Shown here one piece after another: positions 1 to 8,070 of a stretch of DNA of 64,000 nucleotides. This DNA comes from Enterocola sp045654205 (GTDB lineage Bacteria > Bacteroidota > Bacteroidia > Bacteroidales > Paludibacteraceae). Location of the stretch: positions 24,005-88,004 of the forward strand of contig JAZOMZ010000009.1 of assembly GCA_045654205.1 (NCBI GenBank). The letters are read 5' to 3'. The first letter of the stretch is position 1, and every line of letters begins with the position of its first letter. A program made the translations under genes and the position numbers. The notes below the pieces were generated by a model that saw only the letters and a program-made list of their open reading frames with translations, ran no database searches and was not told where the DNA came from.

Positions 1-47
1 ACAAGTGCTTTTGGTGGGCGGATACCCTTAAATGGTTTTACTATCAT
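1..47 (-). CDS. DUF1015 family protein, N-terminal start only (partial)
   Basis: On the minus strand an ATG at 47 opens a frame that runs off the window edge. Its first residues read MIVKPFKGIRPPKALV. This opening closely resembles DUF1015 proteins, which characteristically start with a short strand followed by KPFKGIRP. DUF1015 proteins are often found near serine biosynthesis genes in Bacteroidota, but their function is not firmly established. Only about 15 codons are visible, so the family call rests on the N-terminal signature alone. The gene lies downstream of mnmD on the same strand, separated by a repeat element. Confidence 0.6.
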   Translation of the reverse strand, partial: MIVKPFKGIRPPKAL

Positions 48-94
48 GATATTATATTTAAGTTATTTGAATTCTTTTTTTATTATTTATCATT

Positions 95-215
95 TAACTC
101 CTAACTGCCTAACGGCGATTAATGGCTGCACTCGGCATAGTTCAAACAAGTTTGACTCTGCTCTCGTTTGCACATTAATTCCTAACTCCTAACTCCTAAC
201 TCCTAACTCCTAACT
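95..215. repeat. Dispersed repeat element A: heptamer arrays around a dyad core
   Basis: A short heptamer stretch (95-113) and a tail of five exact CCTAACT units (181-215) flank a core that contains the dyad CAAACAAGTTTG near 143-154. The core aligns by eye with the core of element B (47914-48027): both carry CTCGGCA, a central hairpin around CAAG, then TGCTCTCG and a run into ATTCCTAACT. The tail overlaps the last codons of mnmD and supplies its TAG stop at 203-205. Confidence 0.75.
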
Positions 216-853
216 GCGGTCAGCTTTTCGCGTTTGCCGGGAGGACCGGGTAGGCGATATACTGTAAATCCTGCGGCCTGCAGATTGCGGCGCACATATC
301 CTTTGGCACAATAAGTGGTAAGGATGGCGTTTGCATTGCAAGCATCGTATATTTTTTTGAAAAGGTCTAACGACCAAAGTTCGGGTTGCTTTTCTGGTGA
401 AAATGCGTCATAATACACCACATCAAACTTCAATTCATTAAATTCTAATGAATTAAAATCACCTTGTATTTTTAGCATTTCAAAGTTAGTAGAAATTTTT
501 GAGATTTCACCCCATTTAGAGGTATGAAGTTTTAAAAAATCTTCATTTTTTTCTGGCGACAAAATTTGGGCGAAATTTAGAGTCTTTGCTTGTTCTTCTG
601 AGATAGGGTAGAGTTCTACTGTGTAGTAATGAATTTTCTTGCCTGTTTTTTCGGCCTCAAGCATTGTAAGAAAGGCATTTAGCCCCGTTCCAAACCCCAT
701 TTCGAGTATATGAATCTCATCTTTTTTGCATTCATTTAGCCCATCTTTTATAAAAATGTGTTGGCTCTCTTGAATTGCCCCATGAGTGGAATGATAATGC
801 TCCCCAATTATTTCATTATATAGTGTTGTAGAACCGTCCTCTGTGAGTAACAT
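203..853 (-). CDS. mnmD: tRNA 5-methylaminomethyl-2-thiouridine methyltransferase, MnmD type
   Basis: This 216-residue protein is a stand-alone SAM-dependent methyltransferase of the MnmC N-domain (DUF752) family. The family completes mnm5s2U at the wobble base of certain tRNAs by methylating the aminomethyl group. The SAM-binding loop EMGFGTGLNAF lies at about residues 51-61 and the family motif YYDAFSPEKQPELW at about residues 147-160. There is no FAD-dependent MnmC C-domain, so this is the single-domain form. The last residues, AVRS and stop, are encoded by the heptamer repeat TTAGGAG, so the native C-terminus was probably altered by the repeat. A TAAATTTG box lies 23 nt upstream of the ATG. 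Confidence 0.85.
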   Translation of the reverse strand: MLLTEDGSTTLYNEIIGEHYHSTHGAIQESQHIFIKDGLNECKKDEIHILEMGFGTGLNAFLTMLEAEKTGKKIHYYTVELYPISEEQAKTLNFAQILSPEKNEDFLKLHTSKWGEISKISTNFEMLKIQGDFNSLEFNELKFDVVYYDAFSPEKQPELWSLDLFKKIYDACNANAILTTYCAKGYVRRNLQAAGFTVYRLPGPPGKREKLTAVRS

Positions 854-875
854 ATTGTGTAAAATTTATAGCATA

Positions 876-883
876 CAAATTTA
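876..883 (-). promoter_or_regulatory. -7 box for mnmD
   Basis: TAAATTTG on the minus strand matches TAnnTTTG and lies 23 nt before the mnmD ATG. No clear -33 TTTG is present at the usual spacing. Confidence 0.45.
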
Positions 884-941
884 CGAAAAATAAAGTAATA
901 AAAAGTTATGTTCTGTATGTGTTTTTCCGTTTATATTAACT

Positions 942-949
942 ATTTTTGC
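942..949 (+). promoter_or_regulatory. -7 box for the DUF2130 gene
   Basis: TATTTTTG matches TAnnTTTG and ends 22 nt before the ATG at 972. The -33 element is weak. Confidence 0.5.
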
Positions 950-971
950 GTGAATCTAAATAATCTCTGTT

Positions 972-2285
972 ATGAAAGAATTAAAATGTCCTAAATGTGG
1001 AAATGTGTTTCAAGTTGATGAGGCAGATTATGCTTCTATTGTGAGTCAAGTGAAAAATCAAGAGTTTGAAAGTGAGATACAGGCACGTTTAAAAGAAATA
1101 GAAACACAGAATAAATTATCTCAAGAGGCAAATGAATTAAAACAAAGTCAAAAACATCAAATAGAATTAAGTGAAAAGCTGTTGGCTCTTTCAAAAAAGG
1201 AAAGCGAAATAGAACAACTTAAGGCTCAACTTAATAGTTTTAATCAGACAAAACAATTAGAAATAGAGGCTGAACGTGCTAAAAATATACAAGAAATAGC
1301 AAAATTAAAGGCAGTTATAGACCAGAATGAAAGTAATCTGCGTATAGCAATTTTAGAAGAACAAAATAAGGCTAAAGAAGAAATTCAAAAGAAAGAGACT
1401 TCATTACAACAGCTTCGTAATCAAATAGTAATAAATGAAAAAGAAGTAAGTATTCGTGAGTCAAGTATTAGAGAACATTACGAGCTTCAACTAAAACAAA
1501 AGCAGGAGCAGGTAGATTATTATAAAGATTTAAAAGCAAAACTTTCTACAAAAATGGTAGGAGAAACTCTAGAAGAACATTGCCATATAGAGTTTAACCG
1601 TATGCGTACGAGCATGTTCCCTAAAGCATATTTTGAAAAGGATAACGATATTAGTACAGGAACAAAAGGTGATTTTATTTTTAGAGATTATGATGACGGT
1701 ATGGAATATGTGTCTATTATGTTTGAGATGAAAAACGAAAATGACACTACTTCTACAAAAAAGAAAAACGAAGATTTCTTTGCAAAACTAGACAAAGACC
1801 GTAATGATAAAAAATGCGAATATGCTGTGCTTGTAACCTTGTTGGAACCAGAGAGTGAATTGTATAATCAAGGTATAGTGGATGTTTCTTATAAATATCC
1901 AAAGATGTTTGTGGTGCGTCCTCAGTTCTTTTTGCCTATGATTTCGCTTCTTACACAAGCTGCAAAAAAGAGCATTGATTACCAAAAAGAACTAACATTA
2001 GCTCGTCAGCAACATTTAGATATTACCAAATTTGAAGATAAAATAAACGACTTCAAAGATAAATTTGGTCGCAATTATCGCCTTGCTAGCGAAAAATTCC
2101 AAACAGCTATAGCTGAGATAGAAAAATCTATAGATCACCTAAATAAGATTAAGGCTGCACTTCTTAGCTCAGAAAATAATCTGCGTATAGCAAATGAAAG
2201 GGCAGAAGAGTTGACGATAAAAAAACTTACTCATGGCAACCCAACCATGAAAAAAATGTTTGAAGATGCTAAAGTAGTTGAATAG
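972..2285 (+). CDS. DUF2130 coiled-coil protein with zinc-ribbon N-terminus
   Basis: The 437-residue product opens with a CPKCG knuckle (residues 6-10), continues with a long charged coiled coil (about 30-190), and then carries the conserved DUF2130 domain (about 190-345). In that domain GDF (233-235) followed by FEMKN (251-255) resembles the D...ExK metal site of PD-(D/E)XK nucleases; this is inference from motif spacing. A second short helical segment closes the protein. The DUF2130 family is widespread and functionally uncharacterised. The gene is apparently monocistronic and its stop lies 7 bp from the convergent BASS transporter gene. Confidence 0.8.
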   Translation: MKELKCPKCGNVFQVDEADYASIVSQVKNQEFESEIQARLKEIETQNKLSQEANELKQSQKHQIELSEKLLALSKKESEIEQLKAQLNSFNQTKQLEIEAERAKNIQEIAKLKAVIDQNESNLRIAILEEQNKAKEEIQKKETSLQQLRNQIVINEKEVSIRESSIREHYELQLKQKQEQVDYYKDLKAKLSTKMVGETLEEHCHIEFNRMRTSMFPKAYFEKDNDISTGTKGDFIFRDYDDGMEYVSIMFEMKNENDTTSTKKKNEDFFAKLDKDRNDKKCEYAVLVTLLEPESELYNQGIVDVSYKYPKMFVVRPQFFLPMISLLTQAAKKSIDYQKELTLARQQHLDITKFEDKINDFKDKFGRNYRLASEKFQTAIAEIEKSIDHLNKIKAALLSSENNLRIANERAEELTIKKLTHGNPTMKKMFEDAKVVE

Positions 2286-2292
2286 GAGTGAG

Positions 2293-3225
2293 TTACTTCC
2301 CATTCCTATACAATTGTATCGAATTAATTGTGTTGTGCCAGATGCTGTAGAAGCCACCGGCAACGGCACAGATAGGATCCATAAAGGTGTAGGCAAGCCA
2401 AATAACAAAGACGGTGTTTTTCTGTCCAAGGGCTTGACCTGCGCTTATGTGGTCGCCAAAAGGTCTGCCTATCTTGCGTCCTACCACAAACTGCAATACG
2501 CAAGTGCTCGCCGTGATAACTATTATTCCCAACAATGTGTAGATATCTATCTCTGTGTTTGCAAAAGCACGAGAAGCAGTTGCCATAGCCAGAGCCAATG
2601 CCACCATCCACAAATAAAAAGCCAAATCCTTTACTTTGATGATTTTCTCTCTCAATTTAGGCAAAAATCTGTTGGTTAGTCTTGCCAAAATAAGTGGAAT
2701 CATAATCACAGGGAAAACTTGTTTTATAATACTAGTGAACGCTTCGGTAAAACCTAACTCATTTTGAACAAAAAGCGGAATAAATGCAGGTACAATTAAT
2801 GCCACAGAAATGTTAATAAGTATATTATACATTAATAATGTGGCAGGATTACCTTTGAGTTTTTCTACAATTACCACAGAGGCAGTAGCAGTAGGGCAGA
2901 TAAAGCATGCCAACATACATTCCAATATGATAAACCAATTGCCATGTGGCATAAAGTGCAACACAGCAGAAAGTAATCCCATCATGCCCACTTGCACCAA
3001 TAGTAAATATCCGTGCCAAGGTCTTAAACGCAGTTGTTTGAAGTCTATCTTGCAAAAAGAAATGTATAACATGCAAAAAAGCAGTGCAGGTTGTGCTATT
3101 TTGATGCCGTCATTGATACCTTCCTTTACCTCTATAGGCAGTTGTAGTGCATGAGCCACAATGTATGCCAATACACCTAGGCACATAGTAAAGGGTAACG
3201 ACCAATTTTTTATAAAGTTGAGCAT
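2293..3225 (-). CDS. BASS-family (bile acid:Na+ symporter-like) transporter
   Basis: A 310-residue polytopic inner-membrane protein with about nine or ten hydrophobic segments. The sequence is typical of the bile acid/sodium symporter superfamily, including the CPTATASVV segment at about residues 110-118 and the late GQALGQKNT motif at about residues 263-271. The family moves organic anions with sodium. The substrate here cannot be told from sequence, and bile acid itself should not be assumed. The gene is divergent from priA with a 59-bp spacer holding both -7 boxes, and convergent with the DUF2130 gene. Confidence 0.8.
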   Translation of the reverse strand: MLNFIKNWSLPFTMCLGVLAYIVAHALQLPIEVKEGINDGIKIAQPALLFCMLYISFCKIDFKQLRLRPWHGYLLLVQVGMMGLLSAVLHFMPHGNWFIILECMLACFICPTATASVVIVEKLKGNPATLLMYNILINISVALIVPAFIPLFVQNELGFTEAFTSIIKQVFPVIMIPLILARLTNRFLPKLREKIIKVKDLAFYLWMVALALAMATASRAFANTEIDIYTLLGIIVITASTCVLQFVVGRKIGRPFGDHISAGQALGQKNTVFVIWLAYTFMDPICAVAGGFYSIWHNTINSIQLYRNGK

Positions 3226-3244
3226 GTTTTGTGTAAATTTTCTG

Positions 3245-3252
3245 CAAAGGTA
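3245..3252 (-). promoter_or_regulatory. -7 box for the BASS transporter
   Basis: TACCTTTG on the minus strand lies 19 nt before the ATG at 3225 and only 14 bp from the divergent priA box. Confidence 0.55.
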
Positions 3253-3266
3253 GGGAATTTTTTTAT

Positions 3267-3274
3267 TAATTTTG
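3267..3274 (+). promoter_or_regulatory. priA: -7 box for priA
   Basis: TAATTTTG ends 10 nt before the ATG at 3285, so the transcript would be nearly leaderless. This placement argues against the in-frame TTG at 3279 as start. Confidence 0.55.
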
Positions 3275-3284
3275 CGTCTTGCCT

Positions 3285-5462
3285 ATGAAAGCTTATGCTA
3301 ATATTATATTACCTATACATGTGGGAGTTTACACCTATAAAGTTCCATTTGAAATGCAGAGCGAAATCTCTGTAGGAATGCGTGTGCTGGTTCCGCTAGG
3401 TAAAAATAGAAAATATATTGGTATAATATTGTCGTTTACAAACGTAGCCGCAGAAGGTATAAATTACAAAGAAATTTTAGAAGTTTTAGATTCAGAACCA
3501 ATTGTTTCGCAATATCAATTGGAACTTTGGCAATGGGTGGCAGAATACTATTGCTGCAGTTTGTCTGATGTAATGAAAAATGCATTGCCATCTGCACTTT
3601 CTAAAAATACTTTTACAGAATTAAAAGATGCATATGTTCTAAAAAACGATATTCCACTTAAAAGGAAAACTGCTCAAGTGGTTTCTATTTTAGAAAGGTA
3701 TGAAGAATTGCTCCAATTGGGAGATGTCTTAAAATCTTCTTTATTAGAAAATCAAAGTCTTAGTGCATTTAATACGTTAGTTAAACACGGTGTATTTGAA
3801 TTGGATTATAAAACAAAAAGTAGGATAAAACAGACGGTATCTACCAAAACATTAAGTGATTTAACTACAGCACAACAACATGCGTTTGAAGAAATAAAAG
3901 AAGGATTCTCTATAGGGAAACCTGTGCTTCTACATGGTGTTACTTCGTCTGGTAAAACAGAAATCTATATAAAATTAATCCAAGAAGTAATTAATCAGGG
4001 TGGTCAGGTACTATATTTAGTGCCAGAAATTGCTCTAACCACTCAACTTACCGACCGCTTGTCTCAAGTATTTGGCGATGAGCTTATTAGTTATCACTCA
4101 AAACTATCTGATGCGGAACGAGGTGAAATCTATAATGAGATAGGAGGTAGGTTTAAGGTGGTTTTAGGTGTGCGTTCTGCCGTGTTTCTTCCTTTTACAA
4201 ATCTCAAATTGATTATAGTGGACGAAGAGCACGAACCGTCTTATAAGCAGACAGATACATCACCACGATACAATGCCAAAAATGTGGCACTTATGCTTGC
4301 TCACAAACTAAAAATAGGCATACTTATGGGTTCTGCCACTCCGTCTGTGGAGTCGTATCATCTCACTCAAATGGGCAGATACAAGTTGGTGGAACTTAAT
4401 GAAAGATACGGCAATGTGGAATTGCCAGAAATCATAGTATTAGACCGCCAAGACGCGTTTGTAAAAAAACGTATGAAGTCTATGTTCTCGTGGCTTCTGA
4501 TAGAAAAAATGAATGAATGCCTTGAGCGAGGCGAGCAGGTGATACTCTTCCAAAATAGACGTGGATTTTCATCCTTTGTGGAGTGTAAACAATGTGCTTG
4601 GGTGCCAAAATGTCCGCATTGCGACGTTAGTTTGACCTATCACAAATCTCAAAATTATCTTTCTTGTCATTATTGTGGCTATAGAATTCCTGTGCCTAAT
4701 GTTTGCCCAAAATGTGGCAACGAGGAACTAAAAGATAAGGGTTTTGGTACAGAAAAGGTTATGGAAGAACTTGCTGTAAGGTTCCCAGACTATAAGGCTG
4801 GGCGTTTGGACTTAGATGTAACTCAAACCAAACATGCCTACGATAAGATATTTAATGCCTTTTCTTCTGGTGAAATCAAAATACTTGTTGGCACTCAGAT
4901 GGTGGCAAAAGGTCTCGACTTTGACAATGTAGGCCTAGTAGGTGTGCTAAATGCAGACAATCTTTTGAACTATCCCGATTTCCGCTCCGACGAACGTGCA
5001 TTCCAGCTTTTGGTGCAAGTTGCGGGTAGGGCAGGACGTAGAAATAAAAGAGGTATAGTTTTAATCCAAACCGCTCAAACAGAGCATGCTGTGATGCCTG
5101 CTATTATGCAAAATAATTACGCATTATTTTATAATAAACAGGTGATGCTTCGCCAAATGTTTAGTTATCCGCCGTTTGTTAGGGTAATAAATATTTACGT
5201 TAAATGCAACGATTACAATACTTGTTATAGGGCAGTTATGTCGCTTTCAAAGGAACTTTCAGTTAGTTTTGGAGATCAACTTTTGGGTCCTGATAAACCA
5301 CCTGTATCAAAGGTGCAAAAACTTCACATTCAGAAACTTATGCTTAAATTGCCTGTGGAGCAATCGATGGTGGAATCTAAGAAGCGAATAAATGCTGCCA
5401 TTGAAAATCTTAAAAAACAATATTCTAGCATTTTCACTATAGTGGATGTTGACCCTATTTAA
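3285..5462 (+). CDS. priA: Primosomal protein N' (replication restart helicase PriA)
   Basis: PriA binds stalled forks and reloads the replicative helicase. The protein (725 residues from the ATG) has an N-terminal DNA-binding region, a helicase ATPase with the Walker A loop HGVTSSGKTE (about residue 217), the DEEH box (VDEEHEPS), and the cysteine-rich zinc-binding insert with repeated CxxC pairs between about residues 440 and 480. The C-terminal helicase motifs include GTQMVAKGLDF and QVAGRAGR. Length and order match full-length PriA. I chose ATG 3285 over the upstream TTG 3279. The gene is followed after 3 bp by a secreted TPR protein, so the two are probably cotranscribed. Confidence 0.95.
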   Translation: MKAYANIILPIHVGVYTYKVPFEMQSEISVGMRVLVPLGKNRKYIGIILSFTNVAAEGINYKEILEVLDSEPIVSQYQLELWQWVAEYYCCSLSDVMKNALPSALSKNTFTELKDAYVLKNDIPLKRKTAQVVSILERYEELLQLGDVLKSSLLENQSLSAFNTLVKHGVFELDYKTKSRIKQTVSTKTLSDLTTAQQHAFEEIKEGFSIGKPVLLHGVTSSGKTEIYIKLIQEVINQGGQVLYLVPEIALTTQLTDRLSQVFGDELISYHSKLSDAERGEIYNEIGGRFKVVLGVRSAVFLPFTNLKLIIVDEEHEPSYKQTDTSPRYNAKNVALMLAHKLKIGILMGSATPSVESYHLTQMGRYKLVELNERYGNVELPEIIVLDRQDAFVKKRMKSMFSWLLIEKMNECLERGEQVILFQNRRGFSSFVECKQCAWVPKCPHCDVSLTYHKSQNYLSCHYCGYRIPVPNVCPKCGNEELKDKGFGTEKVMEELAVRFPDYKAGRLDLDVTQTKHAYDKIFNAFSSGEIKILVGTQMVAKGLDFDNVGLVGVLNADNLLNYPDFRSDERAFQLLVQVAGRAGRRNKRGIVLIQTAQTEHAVMPAIMQNNYALFYNKQVMLRQMFSYPPFVRVINIYVKCNDYNTCYRAVMSLSKELSVSFGDQLLGPDKPPVSKVQKLHIQKLMLKLPVEQSMVESKKRINAAIENLKKQYSSIFTIVDVDPI

Positions 5463-5465
5463 TAT

Positions 5466-6203
5466 ATGAAAATAAAGGCTTTAATAGTATTCTCTCTGCT
5501 TTTTATCTCTGCCTCTGTTTTGGCTCAAAATGTTGGCAAGAAGATTTACAAATGTTATGTAGATAAAGATATGTCTACATGGCGCTCTGTGATAGATAGT
5601 CTTCAGAAACAGAAGGAATTGGGTGCTTTGTCTGTTGATGAGACATGGATGTTGCTTGATTATCAATATGGATATCTAGGATGGGCTGTAAGTGAAAAAA
5701 AGACAATGAAAAGGAAAGCTGAGGTATATTTGGATGTGGCAGAAGAAAATCTAGATGAACTAATAGAAAAACAAGGTGCAAGTGCTACTTCAAATGCTTT
5801 TAATGCAGCTTTTGTGGCCTATGAAATTTCTCTGAATCCTATCAAAGCTCCTTTTATTGGCTTAAAATGTATGAAATATGCAGAAAAGGCTGTGGAGCAA
5901 GATTCTTCAAATTATTTTGTCCTTATTCAGTATGGGAATATTATGAATTATATGCCTGAGGCCTTTGGTGGCTCAAAGGATAAAGCTCTAATTTATTATA
6001 AAAAAGCAAAAGATATAATGAGTAGGGAAGAGACTCTTTATAAAGATAATTGGCTTTATATGAACTTGATACTAACAATTGCTGATATTTATAAAAACAA
6101 AAAAGATTTTGTTTCAACTAAACAATATTACCAAGAGGCGTTGGAATTGGAACCTGATTATGAGTATGTGAAAGAACTATTAAAATCAGTTTCGGAGTTA
6201 TAA
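5466..6203 (+). CDS. Secreted TPR-containing protein, unknown function
   Basis: The 245-residue product starts with a classic signal peptide ending in SVLAQN (cleavage near residue 21). Degenerate helical repeats follow, with one recognisable tetratricopeptide repeat near the C-terminus (about residues 200-240, YYQEALELEPDY). It lies just downstream of priA and likely shares its transcript, but nothing in the sequence links it to replication; the arrangement may be incidental. I recognise no catalytic motif. TPR proteins of this size in the Bacteroidota periplasm usually act as protein-protein scaffolds, which is only a guess here. Confidence 0.75.
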   Translation: MKIKALIVFSLLFISASVLAQNVGKKIYKCYVDKDMSTWRSVIDSLQKQKELGALSVDETWMLLDYQYGYLGWAVSEKKTMKRKAEVYLDVAEENLDELIEKQGASATSNAFNAAFVAYEISLNPIKAPFIGLKCMKYAEKAVEQDSSNYFVLIQYGNIMNYMPEAFGGSKDKALIYYKKAKDIMSREETLYKDNWLYMNLILTIADIYKNKKDFVSTKQYYQEALELEPDYEYVKELLKSVSEL

Positions 6204-6215
6204 TCTTTTCACTTC

Positions 6216-6360
6216 GCGCTCTTCGCGGGATTTTACTCATTATTGCCTACAAAAGCAAAACTCGTTATACTCAAACATTGCTTTTGCTTAACGCCAATAA
6301 TTTCTTAAAATCTATTTCCGCTCATCACGAGGCGTTCAAAATTTATAACTCCTCACTTAT
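6216..6360. repeat. Possible divergent member of the dispersed repeat (element C)
   Basis: This intergenic stretch has an inverted repeat (AAAGCAAAA with TTGCTTTTGCTT, about 6248-6290), a CTCG..ATA.TCAAACA segment resembling the core of element A, and a single terminal heptamer-like word ATAACTCCTCACTT (about 6345-6358). The similarity is partial and judged by eye. Confidence 0.35.
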
Positions 6361-6391
6361 TATATATATCTGAAAAATATTTTTAAAAAAC

Positions 6392-6422
6392 CTTGCAAAT
6401 TCAAAAAAAAGTATTACCTTTG
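6392..6422 (+). promoter_or_regulatory. Promoter of tRNA-His
   Basis: CTTG, 19 nt, then TACCTTTG. This is the expected spacing for the Bacteroidota vegetative promoter with one mismatch in the -33 element, about 20 nt upstream of the tRNA. Confidence 0.65.
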
Positions 6423-6442
6423 CACCGTAATTCAAAAACATG

Positions 6443-6515
6443 GTGATTGTAGCTCAGTTGGCAGAGCATCGGATTGTGGTTCCGAGTGTCGCGGGTTCGA
6501 GCCCCGTCTTTCACC
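6443..6515 (+). tRNA. tRNA-His (GTG)
   Basis: Cloverleaf with D-arm GCTCAGTTGGCAGAGC, anticodon stem TCGGA/TCCGA with loop TTGTGGT (anticodon GTG), and T-arm GCGGG-TTCGAGC-CCCGT. A G precedes position 1 (6442), as expected for the extra G-1 of tRNA-His, and faces C73. The acceptor stem GTGATTG/CTTTCAC contains two adjacent U-U oppositions (5-68 and 6-67). CCA is not encoded. Confidence 0.93.
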
Positions 6516-6517
6516 CT

Positions 6518-6553
6518 AAAGAGACTGATAAATATTTGTCAGTCTCTTTTTTT
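6518..6553 (+). terminator. Rho-independent terminator after tRNA-His
   Basis: AAAGAGACTGA pairs with TCAGTCTCTTT around a short AT-rich loop and is followed by a run of T. Confidence 0.85.
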
Positions 6554-6608
6554 TGCATTATGTGAATAAAAAATACTCATTAAATGATATTTTTTTGATA
6601 AAAAATCT

Positions 6609-6616
6609 TAATTTTG
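6609..6616 (+). promoter_or_regulatory. -7 box for the PurF-like gene
   Basis: TAATTTTG lies 33 nt before the ATG at 6650. A TTTG at 6594-6597 is too close to be a canonical -33 element. Confidence 0.5.
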
Positions 6617-6649
6617 TACCTCTAAAGCAAAGAAATAATTTTTAATTAT

Positions 6650-8059
6650 ATGGGCGGTTTTTTTGGAACTATTAGTAAGAGTAATTGTGTAGCAGATTTG
6701 TTCTACGGTACAGACTACAACTCACACTTAGGTACACGTAGAGCAGGTATGGCAACATACTCTAAAGAAAAAGGAATGGTTCGCTCCATTCACAACATTG
6801 AAGGATCTTATTTTAGATCTAAATTTGAAGATGGACTTCACAAATTTGATGGCGCAACATCTGGTATTGGTGTTATTAGTGATACAGATGCGCAACCTAT
6901 CATTATTCACTCACACTTAGGTAAAATGGCCATTGTGACTGTGGCACGTTTAGATAACCTAGTGGAACTAGAAGCAGAATTGCTTAAAAGAGGTCATCAC
7001 TTTACAGAATTAAGTTCCGGTAAAACTAATCAAACAGAGGTTATTGCTACCTTAATTAATGAAGGAAAAACCCTTGAAGAAGGTATCCAAAATATGTTTA
7101 ACCATATCAAAGGTTCTTGCTCTTTATTAATTTTAAGAGAAGATGGCGTTTACGCTGTGCGTGACAAACTTGGTCGTTCTCCTATTATTATTGGTAAAAA
7201 AGAAGGTGCCTACGCTATTTCTAGTGAAACAAGTGCATTCCCAAATCTTGATTATGCAATTGACTACTATGTAGGACCTGGTGAAATCATAAAACTTACA
7301 GCAGACGGTTGGACACAAATTCGTAAACCAAACGACAAAATGCAAGTTTGCTCATTTTTCTGGATTTACTTCGGTTTCCCATGTAGTTGTTACGAAGGTA
7401 TAAACGTGGAAAATGTGCGTAATTCACTTGGTGAAGCATTAGGCAAAACAGACGATATCACACCAGACTTTGTTTGTGGTATTCCAGATTCTGGTATTGG
7501 TCATGCAATAGGTTATTCAATGGGTAAAGGCGTACCATACAAACGTGCTATCCTTAAATATACTCCAACTTGGCCACGTAGTTTCACTCCTTCAAACCAA
7601 TCTATGAGAAATCTAGTGGCAAAAATGAAACTACTTCCAAACCGTGAAGTTTTAACCGATAAAAAAGTTGTGTTCCTAGACGACTCTATCGTGCGTGGTA
7701 CCCAACTTAAAGGTAATGTAGATATGATGTATGATTACGGTGCGAAAGAAATACACATGCGTATTGCTTGTCCTCCAATGATTTATTCTTGTCGTTACCT
7801 AAATTTCTCATCAACACAAAACGACCTTGAGTTAATCACTCGTTATTATATTGAGCAACTTGAAGGTGCTCACGACAAAAATCTACAAGAATACGTAGAT
7901 CCAACATCTGAAAAACACAAACAACTAGTAGAACTTATCCGCAAAAGATTTGGTCTTACTTCTCTTCGCTACAACACTGTAGATGCACTTGTGAAAGCGA
8001 TAGGACTTCCTAAGGAGAAGATATGTACTCACTGTTTTGACGGATCTAGCTATTTTTAA
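6650..8059 (+). CDS. PurF-like amidophosphoribosyltransferase homologue with degenerate glutaminase site
   Basis: The 469-residue protein has the two-domain layout of glutamine PRPP amidotransferase, which makes phosphoribosylamine in purine synthesis. The phosphoribosyltransferase half keeps the PRPP loop VVFLDDSIVRGT (340-351), and cysteines at 234, 374, 381, 459 and 462 could serve as iron-sulfur ligands. The N-terminal Ntn half is unusual: residue 2 is Gly instead of the nucleophile Cys (MGGFFGT), the HVRYAT arginine region reads GVISDT, and the CHNGN oxyanion region reads VTVARLDN. Glutamine hydrolysis therefore looks impossible. The protein may use ammonia, be a regulator, or have another substrate; a normal PurF would be expected elsewhere. 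It is followed after 11 bp by ffh. Confidence 0.8.
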   Translation: MGGFFGTISKSNCVADLFYGTDYNSHLGTRRAGMATYSKEKGMVRSIHNIEGSYFRSKFEDGLHKFDGATSGIGVISDTDAQPIIIHSHLGKMAIVTVARLDNLVELEAELLKRGHHFTELSSGKTNQTEVIATLINEGKTLEEGIQNMFNHIKGSCSLLILREDGVYAVRDKLGRSPIIIGKKEGAYAISSETSAFPNLDYAIDYYVGPGEIIKLTADGWTQIRKPNDKMQVCSFFWIYFGFPCSCYEGINVENVRNSLGEALGKTDDITPDFVCGIPDSGIGHAIGYSMGKGVPYKRAILKYTPTWPRSFTPSNQSMRNLVAKMKLLPNREVLTDKKVVFLDDSIVRGTQLKGNVDMMYDYGAKEIHMRIACPPMIYSCRYLNFSSTQNDLELITRYYIEQLEGAHDKNLQEYVDPTSEKHKQLVELIRKRFGLTSLRYNTVDALVKAIGLPKEKICTHCFDGSSYF

Positions 8060-8070
8060 TTAAATAAATT

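Noticed and set aside
2278..2679. 133-codon open frame opposite the BASS transporter
   Set aside because: It is antisense to a clear membrane transporter gene.
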